Assembly (NCBI RefSeq): GCF_026016445.1 | Contig: NZ_CP096147.1 | Location: forward strand, 532,501-596,500 | DNA: 64,000 bases | Reading direction: 5' to 3' | From: Cognatishimia activa | GTDB lineage: Bacteria; Pseudomonadota; Alphaproteobacteria; Rhodobacterales; Rhodobacteraceae | In this document: positions 38,212 through 47,790 of the stretch, in pieces | Numbering within the stretch: position 1 is the stretch's first letter | Layout: every line of letters begins with the position of its first letter | Notes under the pieces: model-generated | What the model saw: the letters and a program-made list of their open reading frames with translations, nothing else | Database searches by the model: none | What the model was told of the DNA's origin: nothing | Made by a program: the position numbers and the translations under genes

Positions 38212-39191
38212 TCGGCGGCTTTGATGGAATCCACAGGGGTGCGATATGTCATGCGGCGTACCGACCCAGATTTTGAGCGCATCAAGAGTGTGGTTGTCTC
38301 TAGCCAACCGGGTTCGCGTTTGATGCGTGGTAGCAGAGAACCACCGGTGACGCCTGTTGCCGCAAAGATCACATCAGCTGTGACCATGTCGTCGCGCGTG
38401 TAGATGCGATCAAGATCTTCGATGCCCGCTTTGCGTGCGCGTGCTTTTTCATCTTCATTGCGGAAGAGCAAGCGTCCTGAGATTTGGCCACCCATGCACT
38501 TTAGCGCAGCAGCAGCAAGGACACCCTCTGGCGCTCCGCCAGATCCCATGTACATGTCGATGCCCGTTGTTGCGCTGTCGGCACAATGCATTACGCCAGC
38601 AACGTCGCCGTCTGTGATCAATCGAATGGACGCACCGGTGCTGCGCACCTCTTCGATCATATCTTCATGGCGGGGACGTTCCAGAATACAGACAGTGATG
38701 TCTTTTGGCATGCAGCCTTTCGCCGTTGCCAAAGCAGAAACGCGCGTCGCCGGCGGCATATCCAATGTCACGATGCCTTGCTGAAAGCCTGGTCCAATTG
38801 CCAGCTTGTCCATATAGACGTCCGGTGCATGCAGCATGGAACCACGCGGACCCATCGCGATCACGGTCAGGGCATTTGGCATATCTTTGGCGGTCAGAGT
38901 GGTGCCTTCCAGCGGATCAAGCGCAATGTCTACGCCAGGACCATTACCTGTACCTACTTCCTCGCCGATGTAGAGCATCGGTGCTTCGTCGCGCTCACCT
39001 TCACCGATGACAACGACACCTGCAATATCAAGAAGGTTCAGCTGCTCGCGCATTGCGTTAACGGCGGCCTGATCGGCGGCTTTTTCATCGCCGCGGCCAA
39101 CAAGGTTGGCAGAGGCCAAAGCGGCCTGTTCAGCAACACGGGCCAAGCCCAGTGACAACAAGCGGTCGTGAAATTCGGGCTGGGTGCTCAT
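38208..39191 (-). CDS. glpX: Class II fructose-1,6-bisphosphatase GlpX
   Basis: A 327-residue enzyme that removes the 1-phosphate of fructose 1,6-bisphosphate in gluconeogenesis. Metal and substrate motifs are VVIGEGERDEAPMLYIGEEVG near residue 60 and DPLEGTTLTAKD near residue 92. SGGAPEGVLAAAALKCMGGQISG is the downstream substrate motif. It overlaps recJ by four bases and follows hom by 85 bases. Confidence 0.94.
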   Translation of the reverse strand: MSTQPEFHDRLLSLGLARVAEQAALASANLVGRGDEKAADQAAVNAMREQLNLLDIAGVVVIGEGERDEAPMLYIGEEVGTGNGPGVDIALDPLEGTTLTAKDMPNALTVIAMGPRGSMLHAPDVYMDKLAIGPGFQQGIVTLDMPPATRVSALATAKGCMPKDITVCILERPRHEDMIEEVRSTGASIRLITDGDVAGVMHCADSATTGIDMYMGSGGAPEGVLAAAALKCMGGQISGRLLFRNEDEKARARKAGIEDLDRIYTRDDMVTADVIFAATGVTGGSLLPRIKREPGWLETTTLLMRSKSGSVRRMTYRTPVDSIKAAE

Positions 39192-39276
39192 GTGTCTGGT
39201 CCTTTTAATGACTTCTGGAACAAGGTGTAGCGGGCACAGCTGCCTGGAACAAGCCGCTGTGCTGAATTCGCGCTAA

Positions 39277-40563
39277 TCAGACAGTTTCAATACGCAGGGC
39301 GACAGGTTCGCCTGCCAAGACACCGGATTGTTTAATTGCCGAAAGGGCTGTTTCCAGTGCGCTGCGCTGGGTCTTATGGGTGACGATCAAAATCGGCGCT
39401 TCCGATCCATCGTGGTGGCCCTGACGCATGCGATCAACGCTGACACCTGCATCCCCAAGGGCGGTTGCGAGCTTCGCCAAAGCACCCGGACGATCCAAAA
39501 GTGCCATGCGAACATAATAAGGCGCAGGAGAATTGGAGGTCGCAGGCTGGGCCAATGTCAACTCGTTGGCCGGTACGCCAAAGGTTGGAATACGCAGACC
39601 GCGCGCAACATCGCAGATATCGCCCATGACCGCACTCGCCGTTGGGCCTTCACCCGCACCGGGGCCTCGCAGAACAACTTGTTCTACCGCATCCCCTTCC
39701 AGCACGACCATATTGGTGCCGCCTTTGAGCTGGCCCAATGGGCTGTCTGCCGGAACAAGACATGGAGACATGCGTTGCTCTAGGCCGCGTCCCGTCAGCT
39801 GAGCCACGCCGAGCAATTTGATCCGGTAGCCCAGATCTTCGGCCTGTTTGATGTCTTCGATTGAAATCCGCTGGATGCCATCAAGCTCAACCCCATCAAA
39901 GGCAACTTTGGTACCAAACGCGATGGAAGAGAGCAGGGACAGTTTGTGGCCAGCATCGATGCCACCCACATCCAGGTTAGGATCGGCCTCAAGATACCCA
40001 AGAGCGTCTGCTTCTGCGAAGACCTCTTCATATGGCAGACCTGCATCCTGCATGCGTGTCAGGATGTAGTTACAAGTACCGTTCATGACGCCCATGACGC
40101 GTGTAATTTGGTTTGCCGCGAGACCTTCGGTCAGAGATTTGATAACCGGGATGCCACCTGCCACGGCCGCTTCAAAGCGGATAACACAGCCATTGGCCTC
40201 CGCCTTTTCCGCGAGTGCTTGACCATGGATCGCCAAGAGCGCCTTGTTGGCGGTGACCACATCTTTGCCGGCAGCCAGGGCCGCTTCAGTCGCATCTTTC
40301 GCAGAGCCCTCGTGCCCGCCCATCAGCTCTACAAACACGTCGATATCATCGCGTGTCGCAAGTGCAACCGGATCGTCTTCCCAAGCATAGTCAGAGAGGT
40401 TCACGCCGCGATCTTTGTCACGTGAACGAGCCGATACAGCGGTGATAACCACAGGACGTCCGGTGCGCGCAGCCAAAAGGTTGGCTTTTTGGCGAATGAT
40501 TTTCACAACGCCGACACCAACGGTGCCAAGTCCAGCAATGCCCAGACGCAGAGGGGTTGTCAT
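39277..40563 (-). CDS. hom: Homoserine dehydrogenase
   Basis: A 428-residue NAD(P)-dependent enzyme converting aspartate semialdehyde to homoserine for threonine and methionine. The nucleotide fold starts GIAGLGTVGVGVVK; the active-site stretch GIDAGHKLSLLSSIAFG and AAVAGGIPVIKSL are visible; the C-terminal 80 residues are an ACT domain (ALLDRPGALAKLA), the site of threonine feedback. The start at 40563 has AAGGAG six bases upstream. The frame extends to 40680 without homology. Confidence 0.94.
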   Translation of the reverse strand: MTTPLRLGIAGLGTVGVGVVKIIRQKANLLAARTGRPVVITAVSARSRDKDRGVNLSDYAWEDDPVALATRDDIDVFVELMGGHEGSAKDATEAALAAGKDVVTANKALLAIHGQALAEKAEANGCVIRFEAAVAGGIPVIKSLTEGLAANQITRVMGVMNGTCNYILTRMQDAGLPYEEVFAEADALGYLEADPNLDVGGIDAGHKLSLLSSIAFGTKVAFDGVELDGIQRISIEDIKQAEDLGYRIKLLGVAQLTGRGLEQRMSPCLVPADSPLGQLKGGTNMVVLEGDAVEQVVLRGPGAGEGPTASAVMGDICDVARGLRIPTFGVPANELTLAQPATSNSPAPYYVRMALLDRPGALAKLATALGDAGVSVDRMRQGHHDGSEAPILIVTHKTQRSALETALSAIKQSGVLAGEPVALRIETV

Positions 40564-40752
40564 CACAATCTCCTTTGACTCGATTGTTGGCATGCCGTGT
40601 AGCGCTTTCATTCGAAGGCTGCAATCACGCGATTGCTGTAAGGCTGCATGAACGCAATGTTTTGACCAGGCAGCAAACATGCGATAGGAAAAGAACGATT
40701 GTTCATATAAAGCGATGAAATTAAGTCATAATACCTAGGCGAGGGCAGAGCG

Positions 40753-41340
40753 ATGGCGCGTACATCTGGATCTCATTCTGAAATTACCGGCCCCCGCATT
40801 TTGGATGCGGCTTTGCGAATGTTTTCCCGGCACGGCTATGCCGCTGTTTCTATGCGGAAAATTGCAAAAGAGGTCGGTGTGCAGGTCGGCGCACTCTATA
40901 ACTACACGCCGGACAAGCAGAGCCTGTTATTCGGGCTCATGCGTGATCACATGGAGAACCTGGTGTCTGCCTGGGCGACCGAGGAAAAGCCGGGATCTCC
41001 GCTTGAACGGTTGGAGCAATTTGCGCGGTTTCACATTCGCTATCACCATGTGCGGCGTGATGAAGTTTTCATCGCCTATATGGAATTGCGAAATCTAAGC
41101 CCAGAGAACTTTGTAGTAATCGAAGAACTGCGGCGTGCTTACGAAAATGAGCTGCAAAAAATTCTGGCGGATGGTGTCGCCGCTGGTGAATTCCAAGTGC
41201 CTGATACAAAGATCGCGGCCATGGCTTTGATCGCGATGCTGACCGGTGTGAACACCTGGTTCCGAGAGACAGGAAGACTGTCTCTCGAAGAGGTTGAGGC
41301 GATCTATTGGGACATGACGCGTAAGGCTGTCACGACTTAG
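40753..41340 (+). CDS. TetR-family transcriptional regulator
   Basis: A 195-residue TetR protein with the N-terminal helix-turn-helix at about residues 15-60 (RILDAALRMFSRHGY, SMRKIAKEVGVQVGALYNY). The C-terminal ligand domain resembles regulators of fatty-acid or acyl-CoA genes. GAGGGCAGAGCG precedes the ATG. It stands alone between hom and the convergent pirin gene; the target is not clear. Confidence 0.87.
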   Translation: MARTSGSHSEITGPRILDAALRMFSRHGYAAVSMRKIAKEVGVQVGALYNYTPDKQSLLFGLMRDHMENLVSAWATEEKPGSPLERLEQFARFHIRYHHVRRDEVFIAYMELRNLSPENFVVIEELRRAYENELQKILADGVAAGEFQVPDTKIAAMALIAMLTGVNTWFRETGRLSLEEVEAIYWDMTRKAVTT

Positions 41341-41349
41341 ACGCCTATT

Positions 41350-42261
41350 CTAGTGCGCGGGCTGGATGAATGTTCCATTACGCAATTCCTTGAAGGCTTG
41401 CTGCAGTTCGGCCTGTGTGTTCATCACAATTGGCCCGTGCCAAGCCACTGGTTCTTGGATCGGGGCACCGGAGACCAGAAGAAACCGAATGCCTTCGGGG
41501 CCGGCTTGCACGGTGACTTCATCTCCGGTCCCAAAACGGATCAAGGTGCGGTTCCCGCTCAGGTCACGGATATTGACCTCTTGCCCAGCCACTTCTTTTT
41601 CAAGCAACACACCAGACGGCGCGCTCGCATCGGCGAAAGCGCCTGCGCCGTCAAATACATAGGCGAATGCGCGGCGATAGGTGTCGATCGGGAAGGTCTT
41701 TTTTACGCCGGGAGGGACATAGATATCGAGATATTGCGGGTCTGCTGCAATCCCATCCACTGGACCGGATTTCCCCCAGAAACTGCCGATAATGACTTTC
41801 ACTCTGGTGCCATCATCATCGATGATCTCGGGGATGTCGGAGCCTTTCACATCCTGATAGCGGGGCGTTGTCATTTTCAAGGACGCTGGCAGGTTTGCCC
41901 AAAGTTGGAAGCCATGCATCTGCCCCTTCGCATTTCCTTGCGGCATTTCTTGGTGCAAAATGCCAGACCCTGCAGTCATCCATTGGATGTCACCCGCTTC
42001 CAAATTGCCTGTGTTCCCAAGGCTATCGCTGTGTTCAACCGAGCCAGCCAGAACATAGGTGATTGTCTCAATGCCGCGATGAGGGTGCCAGGGAAATCCC
42101 TGACCGTAATCTTCAGGACGATCATTGCGAAAATCATCAAACAGCAAAAACGGGTCAAGCTCGCTTGGGTCCTGAAACCCAAAGGCGCGGTGTAGATGAA
42201 CGCCAGCCCCTTCAATTGTTGGTTTGGCAAGGCGCGTTTCAAGAGTAGGTCTAAGTGACAT
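41350..42261 (-). CDS. Pirin family protein
   Basis: A 303-residue double cupin. Metal ligands are in PWHPHRGIETITYVL and the WMTAGSGILHQE block, with the residues 56-58 HPHR typical of pirins. Some bacterial pirins act as quercetin dioxygenases; others are regulators. The start at 42261 has AAGGAG six bases upstream. It is convergent with the TetR gene, ending nine bases after it. Confidence 0.9.
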   Translation of the reverse strand: MSLRPTLETRLAKPTIEGAGVHLHRAFGFQDPSELDPFLLFDDFRNDRPEDYGQGFPWHPHRGIETITYVLAGSVEHSDSLGNTGNLEAGDIQWMTAGSGILHQEMPQGNAKGQMHGFQLWANLPASLKMTTPRYQDVKGSDIPEIIDDDGTRVKVIIGSFWGKSGPVDGIAADPQYLDIYVPPGVKKTFPIDTYRRAFAYVFDGAGAFADASAPSGVLLEKEVAGQEVNIRDLSGNRTLIRFGTGDEVTVQAGPEGIRFLLVSGAPIQEPVAWHGPIVMNTQAELQQAFKELRNGTFIQPAH

Positions 42262-42383
42262 GGCACTCTCCTTTCCCGATTGAAACTAGGGTGTAGATTG
42301 CTTAGCGCCAAGGTAGGGCGCTGTGCAGCGGCGAACGAGTATTGTGCATCTGTTGTTGATCGCAACTATGAGGGGAGTAATTG

Positions 42384-42803
42384 ATGGTCAATCGAAAGGA
42401 AATTGATCCAGCGCTTTCTGAGGAAAATTCGGCGTTCCAAACGCATATGGGGTATCGCCTCACCCATTGGGAGGAGGGATATGCGCGTTTAGAACAGCTG
42501 ATTGCGCCATTTCTCTTAAATCGTATGGGGATTCCGCATGGTGGGAACTATTGCACGATCCTGGACACCGCAATGGGGTTCTCCGGTGTGTATACCGGAG
42601 ATCCAGAACGAAAAGGCTATGCTCTGACCTTATCGCTGAATGTAAATTTCATTGCCCCAGCTCAAGGCGATCTGCTTGTTGTGGAAGCAGAAGTCAGTGG
42701 CGGCGGGAAGCGAACCTTTTTTGCTCATGGGCGCATAACTGACCGGCAAGGGCGGCTGATCGCTACAGGATCTGGTGCTTTTCAACGACGTGAGAGCGTT
42801 TAG
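42384..42803 (+). CDS. PaaI-like hotdog thioesterase
   Basis: A 139-residue hotdog protein. The catalytic region is GIPHGGNYCTILDTAMGFSG; the HGG turn and Asp follow the PaaI pattern. NVNFIAPAQGDLLVVEAEV is the second strand set. It would hydrolyse an acyl-CoA, possibly phenylacetyl-type; substrate unproven. ATG at 42384 with GGGGAG six bases upstream is preferred to the TTG three bases earlier. Confidence 0.85.
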   Translation: MVNRKEIDPALSEENSAFQTHMGYRLTHWEEGYARLEQLIAPFLLNRMGIPHGGNYCTILDTAMGFSGVYTGDPERKGYALTLSLNVNFIAPAQGDLLVVEAEVSGGGKRTFFAHGRITDRQGRLIATGSGAFQRRESV

Positions 42804-43270
42804 GTACGAAGCCTATATGGATTTGGAATTGTTTAAATGACACAATTCTTTGGCCTCACATTCATTATGGGTGTGTTGAGTTGCCTATATAGAACATTCT
42901 ATTAATTGGTGTCCGTGATGACGGTTTGAAGATTAAATTGAACCGGTTTGAAAAAAATGGTGGACCTTAGAAGGCTTCTACGCATTTCAATAAAACATGG
43001 ATGGTATTATTGTTATATATCATGTGTTTGGGCGGCTTAAGTGAAGTGGGATTTACGGGCGAATAAGGACGAAAAGCCGTGTTTCAGACCGTAATTTTAT
43101 TCGTCGCAATCACGCCCTTGACCGGTAAGCTCCGTTGGAGAGGATTTTCGTGGATAATCTGGTCTCAGAGCCATCCACAAAGGTTAAACTGGATTTCTCA
43201 TTTATTAGCAAAGAATTGGAAGGAGCTGCTCATAGTCATGAGGTAAGTATTTAACAGTTTATCAACAGAT
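42804..43270. other. 467-base intergenic stretch with DnaA-box-like 9-mers
   Basis: AT-rich and without a convincing gene. Three nine-base words are one mismatch from the DnaA box TTATCCACA: the reverse complement TTATCCACG at 43149-43157, TTATCAACA at 43259-43267, and TTATTCACA at 43271-43279. The last overlaps the end of the aminotransferase gene. A 34-residue frame (43150-43254) is listed separately. Confidence 0.4.
43150..43254 (+). CDS. Possible 34-residue small protein
   Basis: A GTG-started frame preceded by AGAGGA, encoding 34 residues beginning MDNLVSEPSTKVKLD, in the otherwise empty stretch before the aminotransferase gene. The sequence is not low-complexity, but there is no further support. 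It could be a chance frame or the remnant of a longer gene. Confidence 0.25.
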   Translation: MDNLVSEPSTKVKLDFSFISKELEGAAHSHEVSI

Positions 43271-44680
43271 TTATTCACAGCAGTGTTGTGAATTGTCTTC
43301 CAGACACTTGGCTATACCGTCAAAAATTGCGTCGATTGTGTCGTCATCCATCAAATAACTAAGGTTGAAGCGCACGAAGCCGGGCTTTTTGCGATCGTCG
43401 CCTTGAAGCAAATCCGCGCGAAGTATTGCGGATGTCTGATCATCAATATCCAGGAGCTGATGTACATAAGGACCAGCACAACTACATCCCCCGCGCGCTT
43501 GAATCCCCTGCTTTTGAGAAAGCGCTATGGTGAATTCTTTATAATCGATTGCATTTCCACTTAGATCGTGTGGAACAAATGAGAATATGGGAAGGCGAGT
43601 TGCACGGGCCTCTGCTAGAAGTTTGGCTTGGGGCAAATTCTGGAAATGCGACATGCCAATCGAGCTCATCTTTGAGTTGATCTGGTCAATCTTTTTCTGA
43701 CCAATCGTCTCCTTAATCAGTATGGCCAAAGCGGCGCGAATATCCCCGATGACATCGGGTGTGCCACCTTCCTCCCTCTGTTCAAGGCGAGAAACATAAT
43801 CGTGCTGGTTTTCGTTCACAAAAACCACAGTGCCTCCGCCAGGGCGGCTGGGTATTGTTGTCACCACGGCATCTTGGCGAATGACCAAGACGCCAGATGC
43901 AGCGGGGCCACCGACAAACTTGTGGGGGCTAAACACGATTGCATCGATGTCGACACCGTTCGGCTTCATTGACATAGCAAGATAAGGGGCGCCGCCTGCG
44001 TAATCCCAAAGAATTCTGCCGCCGTGAGATTTGATGAGCTGGGAGACCGGGGCGGGGTCGGTGCAAACCCCAGTCACATTGGAAGCCGCAGAAAACGCAC
44101 CGATCACTATGCCTGTTGATGCATGTTGCGCCAATTTCTGCTGCAGGTCTTCCAGATCAGCGCCGCCTTCTTTTGCTTCGCGGATCTCAATGAGCTTCGC
44201 ACCGGATTCCCGCCAGGGGAGTAGGTTGGAGTGATGTTCATATGGGCCGACAAATACCGTAACCGGTTCACCTGCCCGAACTGCGTTATGAACGCCAAAC
44301 AGATGAATGGCTTGATTAATCCCAGTTGTTGCACCCGAGCCGCCGAAAATAACGGCATGCTCGTCTACATTTGCATTGCAATGGCGAGCGACAATCGCGC
44401 GAGCCTCCTCTCGCATGCGTGTCATGCGAGCACCGCAGAAGCTCTGTTCGGTATGAGAGTTTGCGTAGAAGGGCAGAACTTCATTCATAACGAACTCTTC
44501 CACCTGCCTTAAAGCGCGGCCGGAAGCCACGTAGTCGGCGTAGATCATCTTCTTCGCGCCGTCCTCTGTTTCCAACATCACATCCGAGCCAATCACGCTT
44601 TGGCGGAAGGTTGCGATTGGGTCGGCAAGATCGTGGAGGTTGATCTCAAATTTCGAAAGGGCAGAGGTGAGGCGCAGCAT
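43271..44680 (-). CDS. Class V aminotransferase, selenocysteine lyase/cysteine desulfurase-like
   Basis: A 469-residue PLP enzyme. The PLP lysine lies in IVFSPHKFVGGPAASG; YEHHSNLLPWRE binds phosphate or substrate; IQARGGCSCAGPYVHQ carries the cysteines near the active-site loop. The protein ends in CLEDNSQHCCE, a double cysteine. The start at 44680 has AAGGA six bases upstream. It is divergent from the Lrp regulator, which may control it. A housekeeping IscS role is unlikely because no Fe-S genes are adjacent. Confidence 0.82.
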   Translation of the reverse strand: MLRLTSALSKFEINLHDLADPIATFRQSVIGSDVMLETEDGAKKMIYADYVASGRALRQVEEFVMNEVLPFYANSHTEQSFCGARMTRMREEARAIVARHCNANVDEHAVIFGGSGATTGINQAIHLFGVHNAVRAGEPVTVFVGPYEHHSNLLPWRESGAKLIEIREAKEGGADLEDLQQKLAQHASTGIVIGAFSAASNVTGVCTDPAPVSQLIKSHGGRILWDYAGGAPYLAMSMKPNGVDIDAIVFSPHKFVGGPAASGVLVIRQDAVVTTIPSRPGGGTVVFVNENQHDYVSRLEQREEGGTPDVIGDIRAALAILIKETIGQKKIDQINSKMSSIGMSHFQNLPQAKLLAEARATRLPIFSFVPHDLSGNAIDYKEFTIALSQKQGIQARGGCSCAGPYVHQLLDIDDQTSAILRADLLQGDDRKKPGFVRFNLSYLMDDDTIDAIFDGIAKCLEDNSQHCCE

Positions 44681-44782
44681 GGAATGTCCTTAGGTTTATC
44701 CTAATTGTGACACCGAAAATTTAGAAATAATTAATCAAAATACCTGTTGTTATGCCTTTGTATGTGTCATATGATAGAGAAA

Positions 44783-45250
44783 ATGAACAAAACAGACGAG
44801 ATTGATCGCAGAGTGTTGGATGTGATCCAGCGAGATGCCGCACTGTCTCAGCGAGACATTGCGGAGCGAGTCGGGTTGTCTCAGAACGCTTTGTGGCGTC
44901 GATTAAAACGTCTGGAAGAATTGGGTTTCATACAGGGCGCGCGTACGCGTTTAGATGCGGCGCAGCTGGGTCTGGATCTGACGGTTTTCGTCATGATCCG
45001 GACCCGCAACCACTCCGTAGATTGGGCAGAAGAGTTTCGTAAGCACGTGGCGCGTATTCCGGAAGTATCCGAAATGCACCGTATCGGTGGGGAATGGGAC
45101 TATATGCTGAAAGTCGTTACTCGCGGCATGTCCGGGTACGACACTGTTTATCGTAAGATCACAACCGGTTTCGATTTGGATGTTGTTACGGGGCTCTTCA
45201 GTATGGAAACCATGCTGGATGACCGGCCGCTGGATGTCTTTGGCGGCTAA
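44783..45250 (+). CDS. Lrp/AsnC-family transcriptional regulator
   Basis: About 155 residues. A helix-turn-helix at residues 5-50 (DEIDRRVLDVIQRDAALSQRDIAERVGLS in pieces) is followed by the RAM ligand domain (VFVMIRTRNHSVDWAEEFRKHVARIPEVSEMHRIGGEWDYML in pieces). The start is uncertain: ATG at 44783 or 44771, both with weak ribosome binding sites. Divergent from the class V aminotransferase, its most likely target. Confidence 0.88.
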   Translation: MNKTDEIDRRVLDVIQRDAALSQRDIAERVGLSQNALWRRLKRLEELGFIQGARTRLDAAQLGLDLTVFVMIRTRNHSVDWAEEFRKHVARIPEVSEMHRIGGEWDYMLKVVTRGMSGYDTVYRKITTGFDLDVVTGLFSMETMLDDRPLDVFGG

Positions 45251-45332
45251 TTTGGGGCTGAATGGCTCTCCTTGAGCGTCTGTCACAAAAGTTTCACGGA
45301 TTATCGCTCTAAACACGGTTGATCTATGTTCG

Positions 45333-45356
45333 ATATATCAATAATTCCAGATATAT
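45333..45356. promoter_or_regulatory. Candidate ArsR operator
   Basis: ATATATC (45333-45339) and GATATAT (45350-45356) form a perfect 7-bp inverted repeat with a 10-base spacer. It overlaps the arsR start codon, where an autoregulated ArsR would act. Confidence 0.4.
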
Positions 45357-45708
45357 GGATAAGTCAGCTGCCCTCAGCGCCTTTGCCGCGCTAAGCCAAA
45401 CGTCTCGACTGGATGCTTTTCGATTACTTGTGCAAGCAGGCGAGCGAGGCCTCCTTGCTGGAGAGATCTCAGATGCTTTGGAGGCAAGGCAAAATACCAT
45501 GTCGACCAACCTGGCGGTGCTTTTGAACGCAGGCCTCTTGCGCAATGAACGGGAGGGCAGGGCCATCAGATACTTCGCGGATATGAATGGGTTGCAGGGC
45601 CTTTTGGGGTTTCTCCTGCAGGACTGCTGCGGTGGCCAGCCGGACCTATGCCGTCCGTTGATTGAAGAAATCACATGCCAGACTGACAATTGCGGAGACC
45701 CCTCATGA
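45355..45708 (+). CDS. arsR: ArsR-family arsenic-responsive repressor
   Basis: A 117-residue winged-helix protein. The DNA-binding helix region is [27 protein letters not shown] in pieces. It lacks the CxC pair found in the DNA-binding helix of the E. coli-type ArsR. Instead it has Cys91, Cys92 and Cys99 near the C-terminus ([10 protein letters not shown]) and more cysteines after (ITCQTDNC), like the Acidithiobacillus-type ArsR. It is the first gene of the arsenic operon; its stop overlaps the acr3 start by four bases. The start at 45355 has no clear ribosome binding site. Confidence 0.85.
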   Translation: MDKSAALSAFAALSQTSRLDAFRLLVQAGERGLLAGEISDALEARQNTMSTNLAVLLNAGLLRNEREGRAIRYFADMNGLQGLLGFLLQDCCGGQPDLCRPLIEEITCQTDNCGDPS

Positions 45709-46766
45709 CCACCGAGCAACACGCTTATTCCCCGGAGGATAGTGGGTTAGGCCCGTTCGAACGCCTCTTATCGGTTTGGGTCGCACTGGCGATCACTGCG
45801 GGATTGATCCTCGGAAGCCTTGTGCCGCAGCTTTTTGCAGCCCTGGCCGCAATCGAAGTTGCATCGGTGAATTTACCAGTCGCTTTGCTGATTTGGGCCA
45901 TGGTCTACCCGATGATGGTAGGAGTGGATTTCTCGGCACTGAAACAAATTGGTGATCGCCCGAAAGGCATCGCCATCACTTTGGTGGTTAACTGGTTGAT
46001 CAAACCGTTCTCCATGGCGGCTTTGGGCGTTTTTTTCTTTGAATATGTCTTTGCCGGATTGATCCCGCCTGATGACGCGCAGGCATATATCGCTGGGGTC
46101 ATTCTTCTCGGAGCGGCGCCCTGTACAGCGATGGTCTTTGTGTGGTCCAATCTGACGCGTGGCGATGCGACCTACACCTTGGTGCAAGTCTCGGTGAATG
46201 ACGTGGTGATGGTCTTTGCTTTCGCACCGATCGTGGCATTACTGCTTGGCGTCAGTGACATCACTGTGCCTTGGGACACGCTATTGATTTCAGTGGTTCT
46301 CTATGTGGCTCTGCCGCTCGTGGCTGGCATGATCACACGCCATTTATTGGTGCGCAAAGGGGGCGAACAGGCGGTTGAAGCTTTCCAAAGTATGGTGAAG
46401 CCAGCATCGATCATAGGCCTTTTGATGACTGTTGTTCTGCTTTTTGGTTTTCAGGCACAGGTCATTCTGGACCGCCCATTGGTCATCGTGCTGATCGCGA
46501 TTCCATTGCTTATTCAAAGCTATGGGATTTTCTTCCTGGCCTATGGGGCAGCGCGCCTGTGGAAAGTGCCATTTAACGTGGCTGCGCCTTGCGCCCTGAT
46601 AGGTACATCGAACTTCTTCGAACTTGCCGTTGCCGTGGCCATCAGTCTCTTTGGGCTTGGTTCAGGCGCGGCTCTGGCAACGGTTGTCGGCGTTTTGGTC
46701 GAAGTCCCCGTGATGCTGTCTCTTGTCGCTTTTGCCAATCGCACGCGTGGCTGGTTCCCATCTTAA
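45705..46766 (+). CDS. acr3: ACR3-family arsenite efflux transporter
   Basis: A 353-residue permease with about ten helices that expels arsenite using the proton motive force. The conserved cysteine in [31 protein letters not shown] is present. The start at 45705 overlaps the arsR stop (ATGA). With ArsR before it and GAPDH/ArsJ after it, it supplies the arsenite arm of resistance. Confidence 0.92.
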   Translation: MTTEQHAYSPEDSGLGPFERLLSVWVALAITAGLILGSLVPQLFAALAAIEVASVNLPVALLIWAMVYPMMVGVDFSALKQIGDRPKGIAITLVVNWLIKPFSMAALGVFFFEYVFAGLIPPDDAQAYIAGVILLGAAPCTAMVFVWSNLTRGDATYTLVQVSVNDVVMVFAFAPIVALLLGVSDITVPWDTLLISVVLYVALPLVAGMITRHLLVRKGGEQAVEAFQSMVKPASIIGLLMTVVLLFGFQAQVILDRPLVIVLIAIPLLIQSYGIFFLAYGAARLWKVPFNVAAPCALIGTSNFFELAVAVAISLFGLGSGAALATVVGVLVEVPVMLSLVAFANRTRGWFPS

Positions 46767-46791
46767 TCTTCCCTCTCAAGGAAATGAAATC

Positions 46792-47790
46792 ATGACTAAA
46801 ATCGCAATCAATGGCCTTGGACGTATGGGCAAACTGGTTTTGCGTCGCCTGTTTGACATGGGGCTAGGAGATCAGATCGTCCTGCTGAACGATCCCTTTG
46901 GAGATATCAACACGCATGCGCTGCTGGTTGAATTCGATACCGTGCATGGCCGTTGGAATGGCGACGTCTCACATGATGAAAACAGCATAACATTGAACGG
47001 CCAATCCATGCGTTTCACACAGGAGATGAAACCGGAGGACTTGGCACTGGAGGGCATCGATCTGGTGATCGAATGTTCGGGCAAGTTCAAAACCTCAGAC
47101 ACCCTGCAGCCTTACTTTGATGCAGGCGTGAAGAAAGTTGTGGTCTCCGCCCCGGTGAAAATTGAGGGGGCAGCAAACATAGTCTATGGCGTGAACCACG
47201 ACATCTATGACGACCACCGTATCGTGACCGCCGCCAGCTGCACCACAAACTGCATCGCGCCGGTGGTAAAGGTGATGCTAGAGACCTTCGGGATCGAGCA
47301 AGCGTCTTTCACAACCATCCACGACGTAACCAACACGCAAACCATTGTCGACAAAGCCCACAAGGACCCGCGCCGTGCGCGCTCTGCGCTGAACTCTTTG
47401 ATCCCGACAACCACCGGCTCCGCGAAAGCTGTCATACAGATTTTCCCGGAACTGGAAGGCAAGATCAATGGCCATGCAGTGCGTGTGCCGCTGCTGAATG
47501 CCTCGCTGACGGACATTGTTTTTGACGTCGGCCGAGATGTGACCGCTGAAGAAGTGAACGCAGCCATGAGTGATGCGGCTCAAGGCGCAATGGCGGGCAT
47601 CCTTGGCTATGAAGAGCGTCCTCTGGTGAGCTGTGATTTCACCAATGATGACCGTTCCACCATCGTCGATGCGCCATCAACCATGGTGGTGAACAAGCGT
47701 CAGGTGAAAATCTATGCTTGGTATGACAACGAGTGGGGGTACTGCTGTCGCCTGGCGGACATCACCAAAATGGTTGCGGAAAGCCTATGA
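46792..47790 (+). CDS. gap: ArsJ-associated glyceraldehyde-3-phosphate dehydrogenase
   Basis: A 332-residue GAPDH. The NAD fold begins KIAINGLGRMGK and the catalytic cysteine is in AASCTTNCIAP. Its place between acr3 and arsJ marks it as the GAPDH that uses arsenate in place of phosphate, making 1-arseno-3-phosphoglycerate for ArsJ to export. It starts at 46792 after AAGGAAATGAAATC; the longer frame from 46723 runs into the acr3 end. It overlaps arsJ by four bases. Confidence 0.92.
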   Translation: MTKIAINGLGRMGKLVLRRLFDMGLGDQIVLLNDPFGDINTHALLVEFDTVHGRWNGDVSHDENSITLNGQSMRFTQEMKPEDLALEGIDLVIECSGKFKTSDTLQPYFDAGVKKVVVSAPVKIEGAANIVYGVNHDIYDDHRIVTAASCTTNCIAPVVKVMLETFGIEQASFTTIHDVTNTQTIVDKAHKDPRRARSALNSLIPTTTGSAKAVIQIFPELEGKINGHAVRVPLLNASLTDIVFDVGRDVTAEEVNAAMSDAAQGAMAGILGYEERPLVSCDFTNDDRSTIVDAPSTMVVNKRQVKIYAWYDNEWGYCCRLADITKMVAESL

